From Cryomorphaceae bacterium (GTDB lineage: Bacteria > Bacteroidota > Bacteroidia > Flavobacteriales > UBA7430): a DNA stretch of 64,000 nt. Below the pieces are notes generated by a model. That model was not told where the DNA came from and did not search any database. It was given only the letters and a program-made list of their open reading frames with translations. The stretch covers positions 1-64,000 of the forward strand of contig BOWN01000001.1 of the NCBI GenBank assembly GCA_019649675.1, given 5' to 3'. Every line of letters starts with the position of its first letter. Position 1 is the first letter of the stretch. Shown one piece after another: positions 1 through 9,156 of this stretch. The position numbers were made by a program, and so were the translations under genes.

Positions 1-1432
1 AATTAAAAGAATTTCTACTTCGGGGTCAGTGGGCCCATTGACAAAAATTTTTTAAAACACCTTTTTCCCAGGTTTTTTTCAAGAGTTCATAGTTTCAAAT
101 ACAGTAGATCTTAATCTATTAGTTAGTGAATTTGGATCAGCGTTTGCAAAACCCCAAATTACGTAAAAAAAATCAAATGTCCTTAAGGCAATACCTACTT
201 TTAAATTAACGGGCTGTTTTGCGGGCTGTGAGTTGAGCCCAGTTGTTTCCCCATGGGGGAAGAGGGAGGTTCCCTTTAACATTTAACACCCAATCTATGT
301 AATTCTTAAGCATTAAGAGCCACCCATTTTCTCTTATATAACGGGTTTTCTTAAATATTATGTTTTTTCGACTCTCATAGGGTTTTCTTTCCTGTTGTTA
401 GTTAATGCTGCAAATTGTCTTCATTTAATTGTAATTGACGATTTGTCTAAGCTGCTTCGTGTCGTTGATATTTTTTCATTTGAAATTGGTAGCACCCGCT
501 CTATGTTGAGCTTCCGGGTCTTTTAATAATTCACGGCCGAAAACTTCTAATTTTGCACATAAATCTTTCTTCTATATCCATATTACCAGCTGTTGGTGTT
601 TCCATCGTCCTTCCTAATAAGCAGCTGTCGGGCGTCAATTCCTGTTTTTGGGACTAACGTCCTCATAGCTTTTTTTTATCAAATTTTCATTAGCTAAAGC
701 TACATTTTTTGATGAAGATAATAAAGCAATTGAAATAGAAATATTCCATTTTTGGAAAAGTTTAAAAAATATCAGGTATTCCATCCTTGCTGCTTATTAA
801 TACCCCGTTTTTACGAACTTTTGGGTTTGGTAAAAACTACCAACTTCATTTGCGCTGTTTTGTAAGTTGCCCCCCTTAACAGCTCTTTTTGCCGTTTTTC
901 GCAATAGGGATTTCTACCATATCTCCTTCGTTAAAAGCGATAATTCGATTCTGTAATTTTTTGTTAAAATTTAAGCCTCTGGGGCCTTATTCTAGCCCTT
1001 TATTCCTGTTAAAGCAAAGAAATCGCATCACTCATTAAAGACTTCTAAAAGCGCATTATGGCGTTGGTTTATTTGTTTTTTCCATTTTTTCCGAAGTTGT
1101 TTGATTAGAAGTTTCCCTAGTTTCACTTAAAAAACGTAATTTTTTTAGGAGAAACGCTAGAATTGGTCTCTATTTCGCTGGCTTTTGCTAATATACTTTT
1201 TGTATTACCAAAATTAACATTTGCTGTGTAGTAGGTCGGCTTTGATTAAAAAAAAGAACATTTAAATCTACAGCAGCATCTAATTGTTGTTGTGTCTGTG
1301 CGCCAACACTATCTTCAACAGCTTTCATAGCAGAAAATGTGTTAGCCATCCATCTGATAACATGATGGAGGTTTAGTTCCTCTTATAATATCATATGTAG
1401 CCATTCTTCTAGTTGAATAAGGTGTTGTAAAA

Positions 1433-1615
1433 TCATTTTGATTCCTTACTAATACCTAAAGCAGAAAAGTTAGTATGATTAGCCGACATATAATCTTCAG
1501 CTCTAGATGTTTGAACTGAATAATTCCAGGCATCCATCTCTTTTATTGCTGCTCTTAATTCTGTATATTTTTTATCTCTAGCGGCGTTTAAACGACCTTT
1601 CAGACTTGACGGCAT
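1433..1615 (-). CDS. Fragment of an unrecognised protein
   Basis: A 60-residue open segment, hydrophilic and predicted helical, beginning MPSSLKGRLNAARDKKYTEL. It probably belongs to a longer gene: just upstream, around 1615-1700, a different minus-strand frame ends a preceding protein, and downstream the reading can be followed only by shifting frame near 1433. The sequence is protein-like (charged, with Trp and Tyr spaced through it) rather than random translation. I do not recognise the family. A viral structural protein is conceivable. Confidence 0.25.
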   Translation of the reverse strand: MPSSLKGRLNAARDKKYTELRAAIKEMDAWNYSVQTSRAEDYMSANHTNFSALGISKESK

Positions 1616-2003
1616 TTGATGTATTTGTATTTAACATTATTAATTCATTTGTTAATTTTTGAATTAATTTGACAAATGTTTATAAACCATATACAAATAT
1701 ACAGTATCTGGATTACCCATAGCTACATCTAAACCTCCGGTAAAAGCTTCTATTCCTGTGAACGATTCCAATAATACTTATTCAACATAGTAAACTTTTC
1801 CATAAAAGTTGGTGGTTGTGAATTTGTTAATGCATGATTAGCTAAATGAACTTTCCATCTAGCTGAAATACTAGTATGAAACTTATCTACTATAATATTC
1901 CAATTGATGAAATAACCTCTGTCTGAAACAATCTGCCAATTCTGATGGGTTCATAAAAATATAATAAATTCATTCTAGTATGATCGTCAGATTATCTGAT
2001 ACC

Positions 2004-2279
2004 TCAAACATCTGCTGGTAATACTTCACGAGAAACGGGTATTTGAGTATAAAAATAACCCATACCAGTATTAGCATCTTTGTGTATATAGACAATTTTG
2101 TAGAAGTGTATTAGGGTCCAAAAAGTTCTTGGATGAAAAGTTCTATCTCTGCGACAGCTAATTGTTGTAGACTTTGTGAGGTGTTCTAGTGTTTGTGTTA
2201 AATAAGCATATGTGCCGTAATCAGTAGAAGGTGGTGGTCCTTCGTAAGCTTCCATTTGGATTTTGTCTAGCAACAACAA
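2004..2279 (-). CDS. Fragment of an unrecognised protein with an internal frameshift
   Basis: Open for 91 codons, but the amino-acid character changes near position 2160. The first 39 residues and a second minus-strand frame (reading STTQLAVAEIELFIQELF) seem to be the continuous protein, so the ORF as it stands mixes two frames. The end, around VSREVLPADV, looks coding again. Downstream fragments such as FTGIEAFTGGLDVAMGNPD near 1690-1770 may belong to the same gene. Family not recognised. The 5' end lies at the junction with the ABC transporter fragment. Confidence 0.25.
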   Translation of the reverse strand: MLLLDKIQMEAYEGPPPSTDYGTYAYLTQTLEHLTKSTTISCRRDRTFHPRTFWTLIHFYKIVYIHKDANTGMGYFYTQIPVSREVLPADV

Positions 2280-2304
2280 AAGAAGTATATCCAGGAACCA
2301 GTGA

Positions 2305-2755
2305 AGCTACGTATTGCTCACACTAACTGCTGAGGAAAACATAAGCATCCTCCCCAGCTTCCATAGCTGGAAGAAAACCAGACATTGACTGGGTAAAGCA
2401 AGTAGTTGAAGCAGTTGATATTGGAGACAGGCTAACACACAGGCCCAATGAATTGTCTGGCGGTCAGCAACAGAGAGTAGCAGCTGCTAGAGCCATGGCT
2501 ACGAAACCCGAAGTAATTTTTGCAGATGAGCCATCAGGAAATTTAGATTCAAAATCAAGCAAAGAACTTTTAAGTTTCATGAAGTCCGTAGTTGAGGAGC
2601 TTAACCAGACAATCATCATGGTTACACACGATCCTTACGCTGCTTCCTACGCCAATAGAGTAATAATGCTTAAAGATGGAAGAATTGCTAGTGACTTAGA
2701 CCAACCAACACAAGAAGAAATTGTTGCAGAGGTTACGGCTTTAACTAACATCTAA
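2305..2755 (+). CDS. ABC transporter ATP-binding protein (MacB/LolD-type), 5'-truncated
   Basis: C-terminal part of an ABC ATPase. The visible sequence holds LTAEENI, AGRKPDIDWV, the ABC signature LSGGQQQRVAAARA (about 2443-2485), Walker B with D-loop (VIFADEPSGNLDSKSS) and the switch histidine in IIMVTHD. Walker A and the first ~90 residues are missing. The frame changes once at the C-rich run near 2350-2356, so the part in one clean frame from a Met is 2453-2755. The stop overlaps the next start by one base (TAATG), so ATPase and permease are translationally coupled. In the LolD/MacB family such ATPases power an FtsX-like permease that exports lipoproteins, peptides or drugs or remodels the envelope. 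The substrate cannot be told. Confidence 0.85.
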
Positions 2756-5370
2756 TGTTTGGATTTACAAAGCGCCCGCTTTTCCTGATAGCCTGGAAAA
2801 ATTTAAAAACCTATCCAGTAAGGATATTTTTAACAACATCATCCATCATTCTTGGTGTAGCAGTTATTATTGCTTCAAATATTTTTTCGGAAAGCAATAA
2901 ATCCGCATTTGATAACTTATTCTCAGGCATTTATGAGGGAGTTGACTTAGTAGTACAGCCAATACAGGAGGATTTTGCTGAGGGATTTAGTGGTGATGGC
3001 GGTCAAGGACCAATTTCATTTGAAGTTAAGAAAATACCTGATGAAAGAATTGAAGAGATTTCAAATTTACCAAGTGTAAAAGCAGCTTGGGGTGAAGTAT
3101 TGGGTTTTGCTCAGTTCATAAAAATTGTAGATGGTGAAACAGTATTAATTTCTAATGGATTTGCTCCAACATTTGGGGCTGCTTGGGATAGCAATCCATA
3201 TGCAGCACAGTGGTCATTAGTTGAAGGAGAGCCACCAACTAATACAAAAGAAGTAGTCATGGATGTTGTAACCGCAGAAAATCATGATTTTTCTGTTGGA
3301 GATAGAGTGACAGTTTTGGCTGGTGCAACTCCTGCATCATTTACGATTGTGGGAATTGCAGAGTTTGCTAATGTAGGTGCGCCAGGCGGGGCAACCTTTG
3401 CATTGTTTGAATTCAGGACTGCTCAAAAATTATTAGATTCAAGAGGCGAAGTAGATTTAATAAATGTAGTTATAGAAAATAATTTTGATATTAATGATGT
3501 TAAAACTGAAATAACAAACTTAGATTCAGAAAATTTAAATGTAATAAATGCTCAAGAAGCTGCGGCTGAACAAGCTGATTCTATCAAGCAAGGTCTAGAT
3601 TTCTTCAATACAATACTCAATGTATTTGCTGGTATCGCAATATTTGTTGGTGCTTTTATCATTCAAAATACGTTTAGAATTCTTTTGCTTCAAAGAACAA
3701 AAGAACTTTCGCTACTTAGAGCTCTAGGTACATCAAAAAGACAAATTTACAGATTAGTAATTTCTGAATCTCTGTTTATGTCTGTAATTGGATCTGGTCT
3801 GGGCATTGCTCTAGGAATTGGGTTAGCTGTTGCAGTGAAAGAAGGATTGCAATATTTTGAGTTTGGATTACCAGATGGACCATTAGTTTTAACGACAGAA
3901 GCTGCAATAACAGGATTAATTATTGGAATAACTGTTACTATTCTGTCTTCTTTACTTCCAGCTAGAAAAGCCTCTCAAGTAAGTCCAATGGAAGCGATTA
4001 GAGACAGTGTTTCAACACCTAGAAGGAAATCCTTATTTATTCGATTAGTCTTTGGTTCGTTTATTTCTGTTGCAGGGTTTGGAATGTTATTTGGGGTTTT
4101 ATACGATTTCCTAGATCTACCGACTTTATCCTCTCTGCAACAAGTAGGTTTTGGTGCAGGCGTAATTTTTATTGGAATCTCTGTAATAACCCCATCGATT
4201 ACAAAACCTTTTGTTTTTCTTTTTGATAAAGCTTATAACTTAGTTTTTGGAATTCTTGGTAAATTGGCTACAGAAAATTCAAAAAGAACACCAAGAAGAA
4301 CTGCTTCAACAGCATCAGCTTTAATGATTGGATTAACTTTAATATCTTTAGCAAATGTTATAACGACTTCATTCAAGGCACAGGCAGAGTCTCTAATAAG
4401 TGAGGTAATACTTGCTGACTATCAAGTAAGTGCTTCTAATGTATTTGTTTCACCGGGAATTCCGACAGGATTATCGGAAGAGCTTTTAGACCTAGATGAA
4501 GTAACAAAACTTTCTAGAACAAGAGCTACTGTTGTGGGCTACAACCAAAGACCCCTTATTCTTGGTGCTGTTGATGAAACTGTCTTTGATCTTGTAAAAA
4601 CAGACGATATATCTGGAAATAGAAAAGACTTTCTTAAAAAAGATGCAATAGGAATACTTAAACAAACAGCGGAAAGAGAAGAACTCTTTGTAGGAGATGA
4701 GGTTGTATTAACAATTCCTGAAGAAGGAGAAAGAACTTTTACTGTCACCTATATTTTTGACTGGACCACTCAACCACCGGCTGAATTTTTTGTACTTCTT
4801 GAAAATAATACTTTTTTTGCTGACGAATCACTTGATACAGAATTGTATTTCAATGTAAATAAAAAAACTCCTGAACTAGAAGAGAAAATAAATGCAATTG
4901 TTGATGAATACCCTGGCGTTGAAGTAAGAGATGAAGACGGGCTTGTTGAAGAAGCAAATAATCAAATCCAATTACTTTTGAATGTAATTTATGGATTCCT
5001 TTCCATATCCATTTTTGTAGCTCTATTTGGTATTACAAATACACTCTCTTTGTCTGTTTATGAAAGAACAAGGGAAATAGGATTAATGAGGGCAATCGGT
5101 ACTTATAGAAAACAAATAAGAAGAATGATTTTTATTGAGTCTTCTATTATTTCAATATTTGGTGCAGCTCTTGGTACTGGATTAGGAATATTCTTTGCTT
5201 GGAGCTTGATTCAGACATTAGCTGATGAAGGCTTCACCGTATTTGCTGTTTCCATTCCGCAAACATTTTTGTGGATTGGTATTGCAATAATTGCGGGAGT
5301 CATTGCAGCAATACTTCCTGCTATTAGGGCAGCAAGACAAAATATACTTGAAGCTATCTCCTACGAGTAA
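2755..5370 (+). CDS. ABC transporter permease with two FtsX/MacB-like domains
   Basis: An 871-residue membrane protein. It starts with a transmembrane helix at about residues 22-42, followed by a MacB-type extracytoplasmic core (about 45-270). A first FtsX bundle spans about 285-410, with the typical cytoplasmic loop motif RTKELSLLRALGTSKRQI and an ending PARKASQVSPMEAIRD. Two more helices (about 428-475), a second extracytoplasmic region, and a second FtsX bundle (about 745-871) with ERTREIGLMRAIGTYRKQI follow. This single-chain layout with ten predicted helices is common for actinobacterial MacB-like permeases. It forms an exporter with the ATPase just upstream. The gene is intact with no frameshift. 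Substrate unknown. Codon use and protein style match the next three genes and differ from the Bacteroidetes part. Confidence 0.88.
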   Translation: MFGFTKRPLFLIAWKNLKTYPVRIFLTTSSIILGVAVIIASNIFSESNKSAFDNLFSGIYEGVDLVVQPIQEDFAEGFSGDGGQGPISFEVKKIPDERIEEISNLPSVKAAWGEVLGFAQFIKIVDGETVLISNGFAPTFGAAWDSNPYAAQWSLVEGEPPTNTKEVVMDVVTAENHDFSVGDRVTVLAGATPASFTIVGIAEFANVGAPGGATFALFEFRTAQKLLDSRGEVDLINVVIENNFDINDVKTEITNLDSENLNVINAQEAAAEQADSIKQGLDFFNTILNVFAGIAIFVGAFIIQNTFRILLLQRTKELSLLRALGTSKRQIYRLVISESLFMSVIGSGLGIALGIGLAVAVKEGLQYFEFGLPDGPLVLTTEAAITGLIIGITVTILSSLLPARKASQVSPMEAIRDSVSTPRRKSLFIRLVFGSFISVAGFGMLFGVLYDFLDLPTLSSLQQVGFGAGVIFIGISVITPSITKPFVFLFDKAYNLVFGILGKLATENSKRTPRRTASTASALMIGLTLISLANVITTSFKAQAESLISEVILADYQVSASNVFVSPGIPTGLSEELLDLDEVTKLSRTRATVVGYNQRPLILGAVDETVFDLVKTDDISGNRKDFLKKDAIGILKQTAEREELFVGDEVVLTIPEEGERTFTVTYIFDWTTQPPAEFFVLLENNTFFADESLDTELYFNVNKKTPELEEKINAIVDEYPGVEVRDEDGLVEEANNQIQLLLNVIYGFLSISIFVALFGITNTLSLSVYERTREIGLMRAIGTYRKQIRRMIFIESSIISIFGAALGTGLGIFFAWSLIQTLADEGFTVFAVSIPQTFLWIGIAIIAGVIAAILPAIRAARQNILEAISYE

Positions 5371-5396
5371 ATATTTTTTAACCTTACAATATTCCT

Positions 5397-6695
5397 ATGG
5401 CTCAAGAAGAAATAATTAAGTTATTATCTGAAATGGTAGAAATAAAATCTATTAGCTCTGACAAAAACCATAGAGATGATGTTGATGCTTCAGCACAATT
5501 TGTTCAAAACTTGTTTGCAGATTTAGGCTTAAACACTCAAGTTATCAAGGTTGCAGGAGGAATGCCAGCAGTTGTAGCTCACACAGAAATTGACCCTTCT
5601 AAAAAAACTGTGCTTCTTTATGCTCACCACGACGTACAACCAGTGGGGGATGTAGATTTGTGGGACACCGAACCATTTGATCCTGTAGTAAAAGATGGAA
5701 GACTTTATGGCAGAGGTTCGGGTGATAACAAATCAGGAGTTGTCGTTCATTACAACGTAGTCAAAAAACTCTTAGAAGATCTACCAGTGAATATTCGTAT
5801 TTTTATTGAGGGCGAAGAAGAGATTGGCTCTCCTACTATGTCTGATTTTATTGAACAAAATCGAGAAGCATTAGAAGCAGATGTTATAGTTATCGCTGAT
5901 TCGGCAAATGTAAAAATAGGCGTACCAACTATCACAACTACACTTAGAGGTTTGGTTGATGGATTTATTGAAGTCAATCAACCAATGAGACCCGTACATT
6001 CTGGAATGGGAGGTGGAATTGTTCCTGATGCTTTTATGGTCCTCAGTAAGATAATTGCGTCTTTTCATGATGACAAAGGTAACTTACAAATTGAAGGTTT
6101 AACATCAACTGATATGAATGTTACAGAGCTTGATGAATCTTATACAAAAAAAATGCTTGGTTCAGAAGAGATAAATTTATTTGATGCTGAAAGCATTTCA
6201 AAAAGACTTTGGTTAGAGCCAGCATTAGATGTATTAGCTATTGATGCACCTCCAGTTAAAGATGCTGTGAATTTAGTCATTCCTAAAGCGAGTGCAAAAA
6301 TTAGTTTGAGACTTCCCCCAACTGAAGACCCAGAGCATGCTATGAAAATGCTTGAAGAGCATGTAATGAAAAATATTCCATGGAATGCTTCTGTTAAATT
6401 TATTCCAAACTCTAAAGGATCTGGTGTAGTTGCAGATCCTAATAAACCATTTACAACAGAATTAGTTAATAGTTTTAATTCAATTTGGGAAAATAATACT
6501 GCTTACATTGGCGTTGGTGGCTCAATACCATTTGCTAATGATTTTGTTAGAGAGTTTCCTAATGCGGAACTTGTATTAGTAGGTGCTGCTGATGAAGAAC
6601 TAGGAAATGCACATGCACCAAATGAAAGTGTCCAAATTGACCATATTGAAATGCTCATAGAAAGTCTTGTACAAACTTTAAAAAATATTTCCTAA
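5397..6695 (+). CDS. M20-family metallopeptidase (dipeptidase-like)
   Basis: A 432-residue cytosolic zinc peptidase of the M20/M25/M40 family. Metal-site motifs are in order: YAHHDVQP near residues 75-82, GRGSGDNKSG with the bridging Asp near 110, the catalytic and metal Glu pair in EGEEEIGSP near 138-145, a further Asp in VIADSANV near 168, and the last His in HAPNE near 412. The dimerisation domain lies between about 185 and 300 (SGMGGGIVPDA). Length and motif set fit dipeptidases and carboxypeptidases acting on small peptides. It sits 26 bases after the permease gene and 5 bases before the next gene on the same strand, so it may be co-transcribed. Precise substrate unknown. Confidence 0.9.
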   Translation: MAQEEIIKLLSEMVEIKSISSDKNHRDDVDASAQFVQNLFADLGLNTQVIKVAGGMPAVVAHTEIDPSKKTVLLYAHHDVQPVGDVDLWDTEPFDPVVKDGRLYGRGSGDNKSGVVVHYNVVKKLLEDLPVNIRIFIEGEEEIGSPTMSDFIEQNREALEADVIVIADSANVKIGVPTITTTLRGLVDGFIEVNQPMRPVHSGMGGGIVPDAFMVLSKIIASFHDDKGNLQIEGLTSTDMNVTELDESYTKKMLGSEEINLFDAESISKRLWLEPALDVLAIDAPPVKDAVNLVIPKASAKISLRLPPTEDPEHAMKMLEEHVMKNIPWNASVKFIPNSKGSGVVADPNKPFTTELVNSFNSIWENNTAYIGVGGSIPFANDFVREFPNAELVLVGAADEELGNAHAPNESVQIDHIEMLIESLVQTLKNIS

Positions 6696-6700
6696 TTTTT

Positions 6701-7732
6701 ATGGAAATAGGTATAGATTCATTCGCAAAAAAAACTCAAACTAATGAAGGTGGTACTGTTCAGGACGATGCTCGTGCTATGTCTGAGCTAATTGAGAGAA
6801 TAGTCCATGCAGACAAAGTAGGTTTAGATGTTTTTGGTCTTGGGGAACACCATAGAGAAGAGTTTTTAGATTCAGCAGCACACAATATACTTTCAGCTGC
6901 AGCAGCAAAGACAGAAAACATAAGGCTAACGAGTGCGGTTGCTGTAATTAGTGCAATGGATCCAGTTAGATTGTTTCAAAATTATGCAACATTAGATTTA
7001 ATTTCAAACGGTAGGGCTGAGATTGTCGCAGGAAGAGGTTCGTTCACAGAAGCATTTCCTCTTTTTGGTTTAGATTTTAATGATTATGACGACCTCTATG
7101 CTGAAAAGCTTGACCTTCTGTTAAGAATTAGAGATGAAAACAAAGTTACGTGGTCTGGAAAATTTAGACCTCCTTTAGAAAATCAGACTGTGTATCCAAG
7201 ACCATTGCAAGAGAAACTACCTGTATGGGTTGGAGTTGGTGGAACACCAGCTTCTTTTGTAAGAGCAGGAACACTCGGTCTTCCTTTAATGGTTGCAGTT
7301 ATAGGTGGAGAAACTCACAGATTTAGACCTTTAATAGATTTATATTATGAAGCTGCAGAAAAAGCAGGCCATGATAAATCCTCTCTAAAAGTTGGTCTTC
7401 ATTCACTCGGATTTGTAGCAAACTCAAAAGAGGAAGCTATTGAAAGATATTATCCAGGATATAGAATTTGGTTTAATCAAATTGGGAAAGAGCGTGGCTG
7501 GCCACCAGTTACTATGGAGAGATTTGAACAACAAATTGGTGATTTAGGAGCTTATGTTATTGGCGGACCTGAGGAAGTAGCAGAAAAGTTAATCAGACAT
7601 AGTGAAGCTTTAGGTGGCTTATCACGTTTTACTTTTCAGATAGATAACGCAGGCCTAACACATGAAGATTTAATGGAAACTTATACATTAATTGGAGAAA
7701 AGGTAAAACCTTTAGTTTTAGAGAGACTCTAA
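6701..7732 (+). CDS. LLM-class flavin-dependent oxidoreductase
   Basis: A 343-residue TIM-barrel protein of the bacterial luciferase-like family, intact. Typical features are the N-terminal strand MEIGIDSFAKKT, the GLGEHHREEF segment after the second helix, TSAVAVISAMDPVRLFQ, and a family-typical block LISNGRAEIVAGRGSF near residue 105. The pattern LPVWVGVGGTPAS follows near residue 175, and a C-terminal GGPEEVAEKLI segment is typical of F420 or FMN enzymes. These enzymes use FMN or coenzyme F420. Which one is used cannot be read here, though actinobacteria often use F420. It follows the M20 peptidase by 5 bases in the same direction. Substrate unknown. Confidence 0.88.
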   Translation: MEIGIDSFAKKTQTNEGGTVQDDARAMSELIERIVHADKVGLDVFGLGEHHREEFLDSAAHNILSAAAAKTENIRLTSAVAVISAMDPVRLFQNYATLDLISNGRAEIVAGRGSFTEAFPLFGLDFNDYDDLYAEKLDLLLRIRDENKVTWSGKFRPPLENQTVYPRPLQEKLPVWVGVGGTPASFVRAGTLGLPLMVAVIGGETHRFRPLIDLYYEAAEKAGHDKSSLKVGLHSLGFVANSKEEAIERYYPGYRIWFNQIGKERGWPPVTMERFEQQIGDLGAYVIGGPEEVAEKLIRHSEALGGLSRFTFQIDNAGLTHEDLMETYTLIGEKVKPLVLERL

Positions 7733-7976
7733 ATAATCAGGCAGATCAATATCAGAAGAATGTTCTGCATCAACTTTTGGTGTTATAAACTTAAATTCAA
7801 TAGCCAACTATAGATATATAAACATAGTATTTAGCCCTGTATCTATTGAAATAATGTAAAAATTTACAAAATTTTATACATCCTTATATAAATTTCAGTA
7901 GACTTGCCTTGTAATTTAAGGAAGTTAAATTACATCACAATTAAATAAAGGGAGCTTATGGAAGGTAGGTTAACTT

Positions 7977-8511
7977 ATGAAAAAATTCTTTATACAAGAC
8001 GTTAAAGAAGGTTCTATTCAATCAGGATATTTATTCATCTTAATAAATGTTGTTTGGTTTGCAGGTGGGATTGCTGGACTCGATTATGGAAATTTTGATC
8101 GTGTACTTCAATTATTTTGGTCTTTTTCACTTGTAGGCATACTTTTAGGATTGAAAGATTTTCAAGGAGATACAGTTCCTGAAGACTGGAGACAAGGATA
8201 CACAATGATTGCTGCAGCAGTTTTTGTGGCATCTCTTTTGGGTGTTAATGAAGATCTAAATACATCTGGAATTTTTACACTATTTGCATTTGTAATTATA
8301 GGTCTAGGTGTAACTTCAGAAGGCGTAATCGATAACATTTGGAGATATACCGCAATTATTGCAGGCCTCTTCGGCATTGTTGGAGCTGGAAGTGAGTTCA
8401 TTACTGGAACCAGTATCATTGCAGGACTCTCCACTGCAGTTTGTTGGTTGGTTAACATTTATTGCAGGTGTTGGAATAGGACCACTACTTGCTTGGAATA
8501 AGAAAGAGTAG
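7977..8511 (+). CDS. Small membrane protein, one frameshift near the 3' end
   Basis: About 175 residues with five or six hydrophobic segments (roughly residues 14-32, 45-60, 75-92, 97-115, 120-140, and a last one). The uncorrected frame ends at 8501 with an unlikely Cys/Trp/Thr-rich tail. Shifting one frame in the TTGTTGGTTGGTTAAC stretch near 8430-8450 gives WLTFIAGVGIGPLLAW, a clean last helix, and a stop at 8511. That leaves only 3 bases before the next gene. Function not recognised. The 244 bases before it (7733-7976) are AT-rich with no gene visible. The start Met is followed by KKFFIQDVKEG. Confidence 0.65.
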
Positions 8512-8514
8512 CTC

Positions 8515-9156
8515 ATGTATGTAAGACTTGGATTAGCGAACCCTAAAGAAGGAATGACAGAAGACGCTCTAAATTACTTTAGAGATGTAGCAATACCTGT
8601 ATACGATCAAGTAAGTGGACTTCTTGGTGCTGCAGCTTGCATTAATAATGCTGGACAGCTTATGGCTTGGACTACTTGGGCGAATAATGAAGCAAAAGAA
8701 GCGGCAATGTCAGAGTTTCAACAAAACCTTTCAGGATTAGCGGATTTCATAACAGAACCTCCAACAATACTTGAAGGGCCAATGGTTGCAGGACAACAAT
8801 ACATTATGGTTCCAAAAGATGGTGAAGAACCATTTTTTGCAAGATTTGTATTAGGCGGTGGAACTCAAGAAGGTAAAACTTATGATGATGTTGCAGAGTT
8901 TATGACAAACACTGTTTATCCCGCATATGAAAATGTTGATGGCATATTTGCTACTGCCGCATGCAAAGTTGACGACAACAGTGGTTTTAGTTTCAATTTT
9001 TGGACTAGTCATGATGCTGCACATGCAGCATCTGATGTAATTGCAGATGTTGTACAAGATGCAGTTACAAATCTAATTAAAGAAGCACCTCAAGAATTAA
9101 CAGGAGAATGTAACGTTTGGAAAAACTATGTTGATTTTCCAGTAGGGAAAATGTAA
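8515..9156 (+). CDS. Duplicated-domain protein, probable tandem dimeric alpha-beta barrel (ABM-like)
   Basis: 213 residues that split into two similar halves. Half one includes NYFRDVAIPVYDQVSGLLGA and a following AAACINNAGQ. Half two includes EFMTNTVYPAYENVDGIFAT and AACKVDDNSG. Each half then has a W-T/S motif (AWTTWANNEAKEAA versus NFWTSHDAAHAAS) and ends in a helix before a Pro-rich turn. The pattern of a strand, a helix, a glycine turn and two strands per half fits the ferredoxin-like fold of antibiotic-biosynthesis-monooxygenase or stress-responsive A/B barrel proteins. In these, two copies normally pair as a dimer, here fused in one chain. No signal peptide. It starts 3 bases after the membrane-protein gene. 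Function unknown; the fold assignment is inferred. Confidence 0.6.
   Translation: MYVRLGLANPKEGMTEDALNYFRDVAIPVYDQVSGLLGAAACINNAGQLMAWTTWANNEAKEAAMSEFQQNLSGLADFITEPPTILEGPMVAGQQYIMVPKDGEEPFFARFVLGGGTQEGKTYDDVAEFMTNTVYPAYENVDGIFATAACKVDDNSGFSFNFWTSHDAAHAASDVIADVVQDAVTNLIKEAPQELTGECNVWKNYVDFPVGKM

Larger units (their letters stand above)
1..2300. other. Low-quality stretch with broken minus-strand reading frames, origin unclear
   Basis: No intact gene is visible. Short minus-strand stretches read like real protein but are broken every 50-150 bases. One example is a segment at about 1245-1350 that begins MANTFSAMKAVEDSVGAQ and continues with a Gln-rich stretch. Another lies at about 450-620 and reads ERFMAKLEVFGRELLKDP after frame correction. 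Long homopolymers and uneven composition fit uncorrected long-read sequence. The peptides resemble nothing I can name with confidence. Phage or virus structural proteins are a possibility only. The stretch ends abruptly where an actinobacterial-type ABC transporter gene begins on the other strand, so it probably belongs to a different source molecule. Confidence 0.5.

Noticed and set aside
1-2300. Naming specific phage genes from the fragments
   Set aside because: Peptides are short and frame-broken, and no diagnostic motif (terminase, portal or capsid) could be recognised.
4539-4748. Minus-strand ORF inside the permease gene, and similar ORFs opposite clean genes (5750-5977, 8162-8458, 11736-11981, 14405-14899, 16698-17027)
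   Set aside because: They are shadows of well-supported genes on the plus strand.
2305-9156. Horizontal transfer of an actinobacterial block into a Bacteroidetes genome
   Set aside because: No integrase, transposon ends, tRNA junction or repeats at either edge; the right edge falls in an rRNA leader and the left edge cuts a gene, which fits mis-assembly better.
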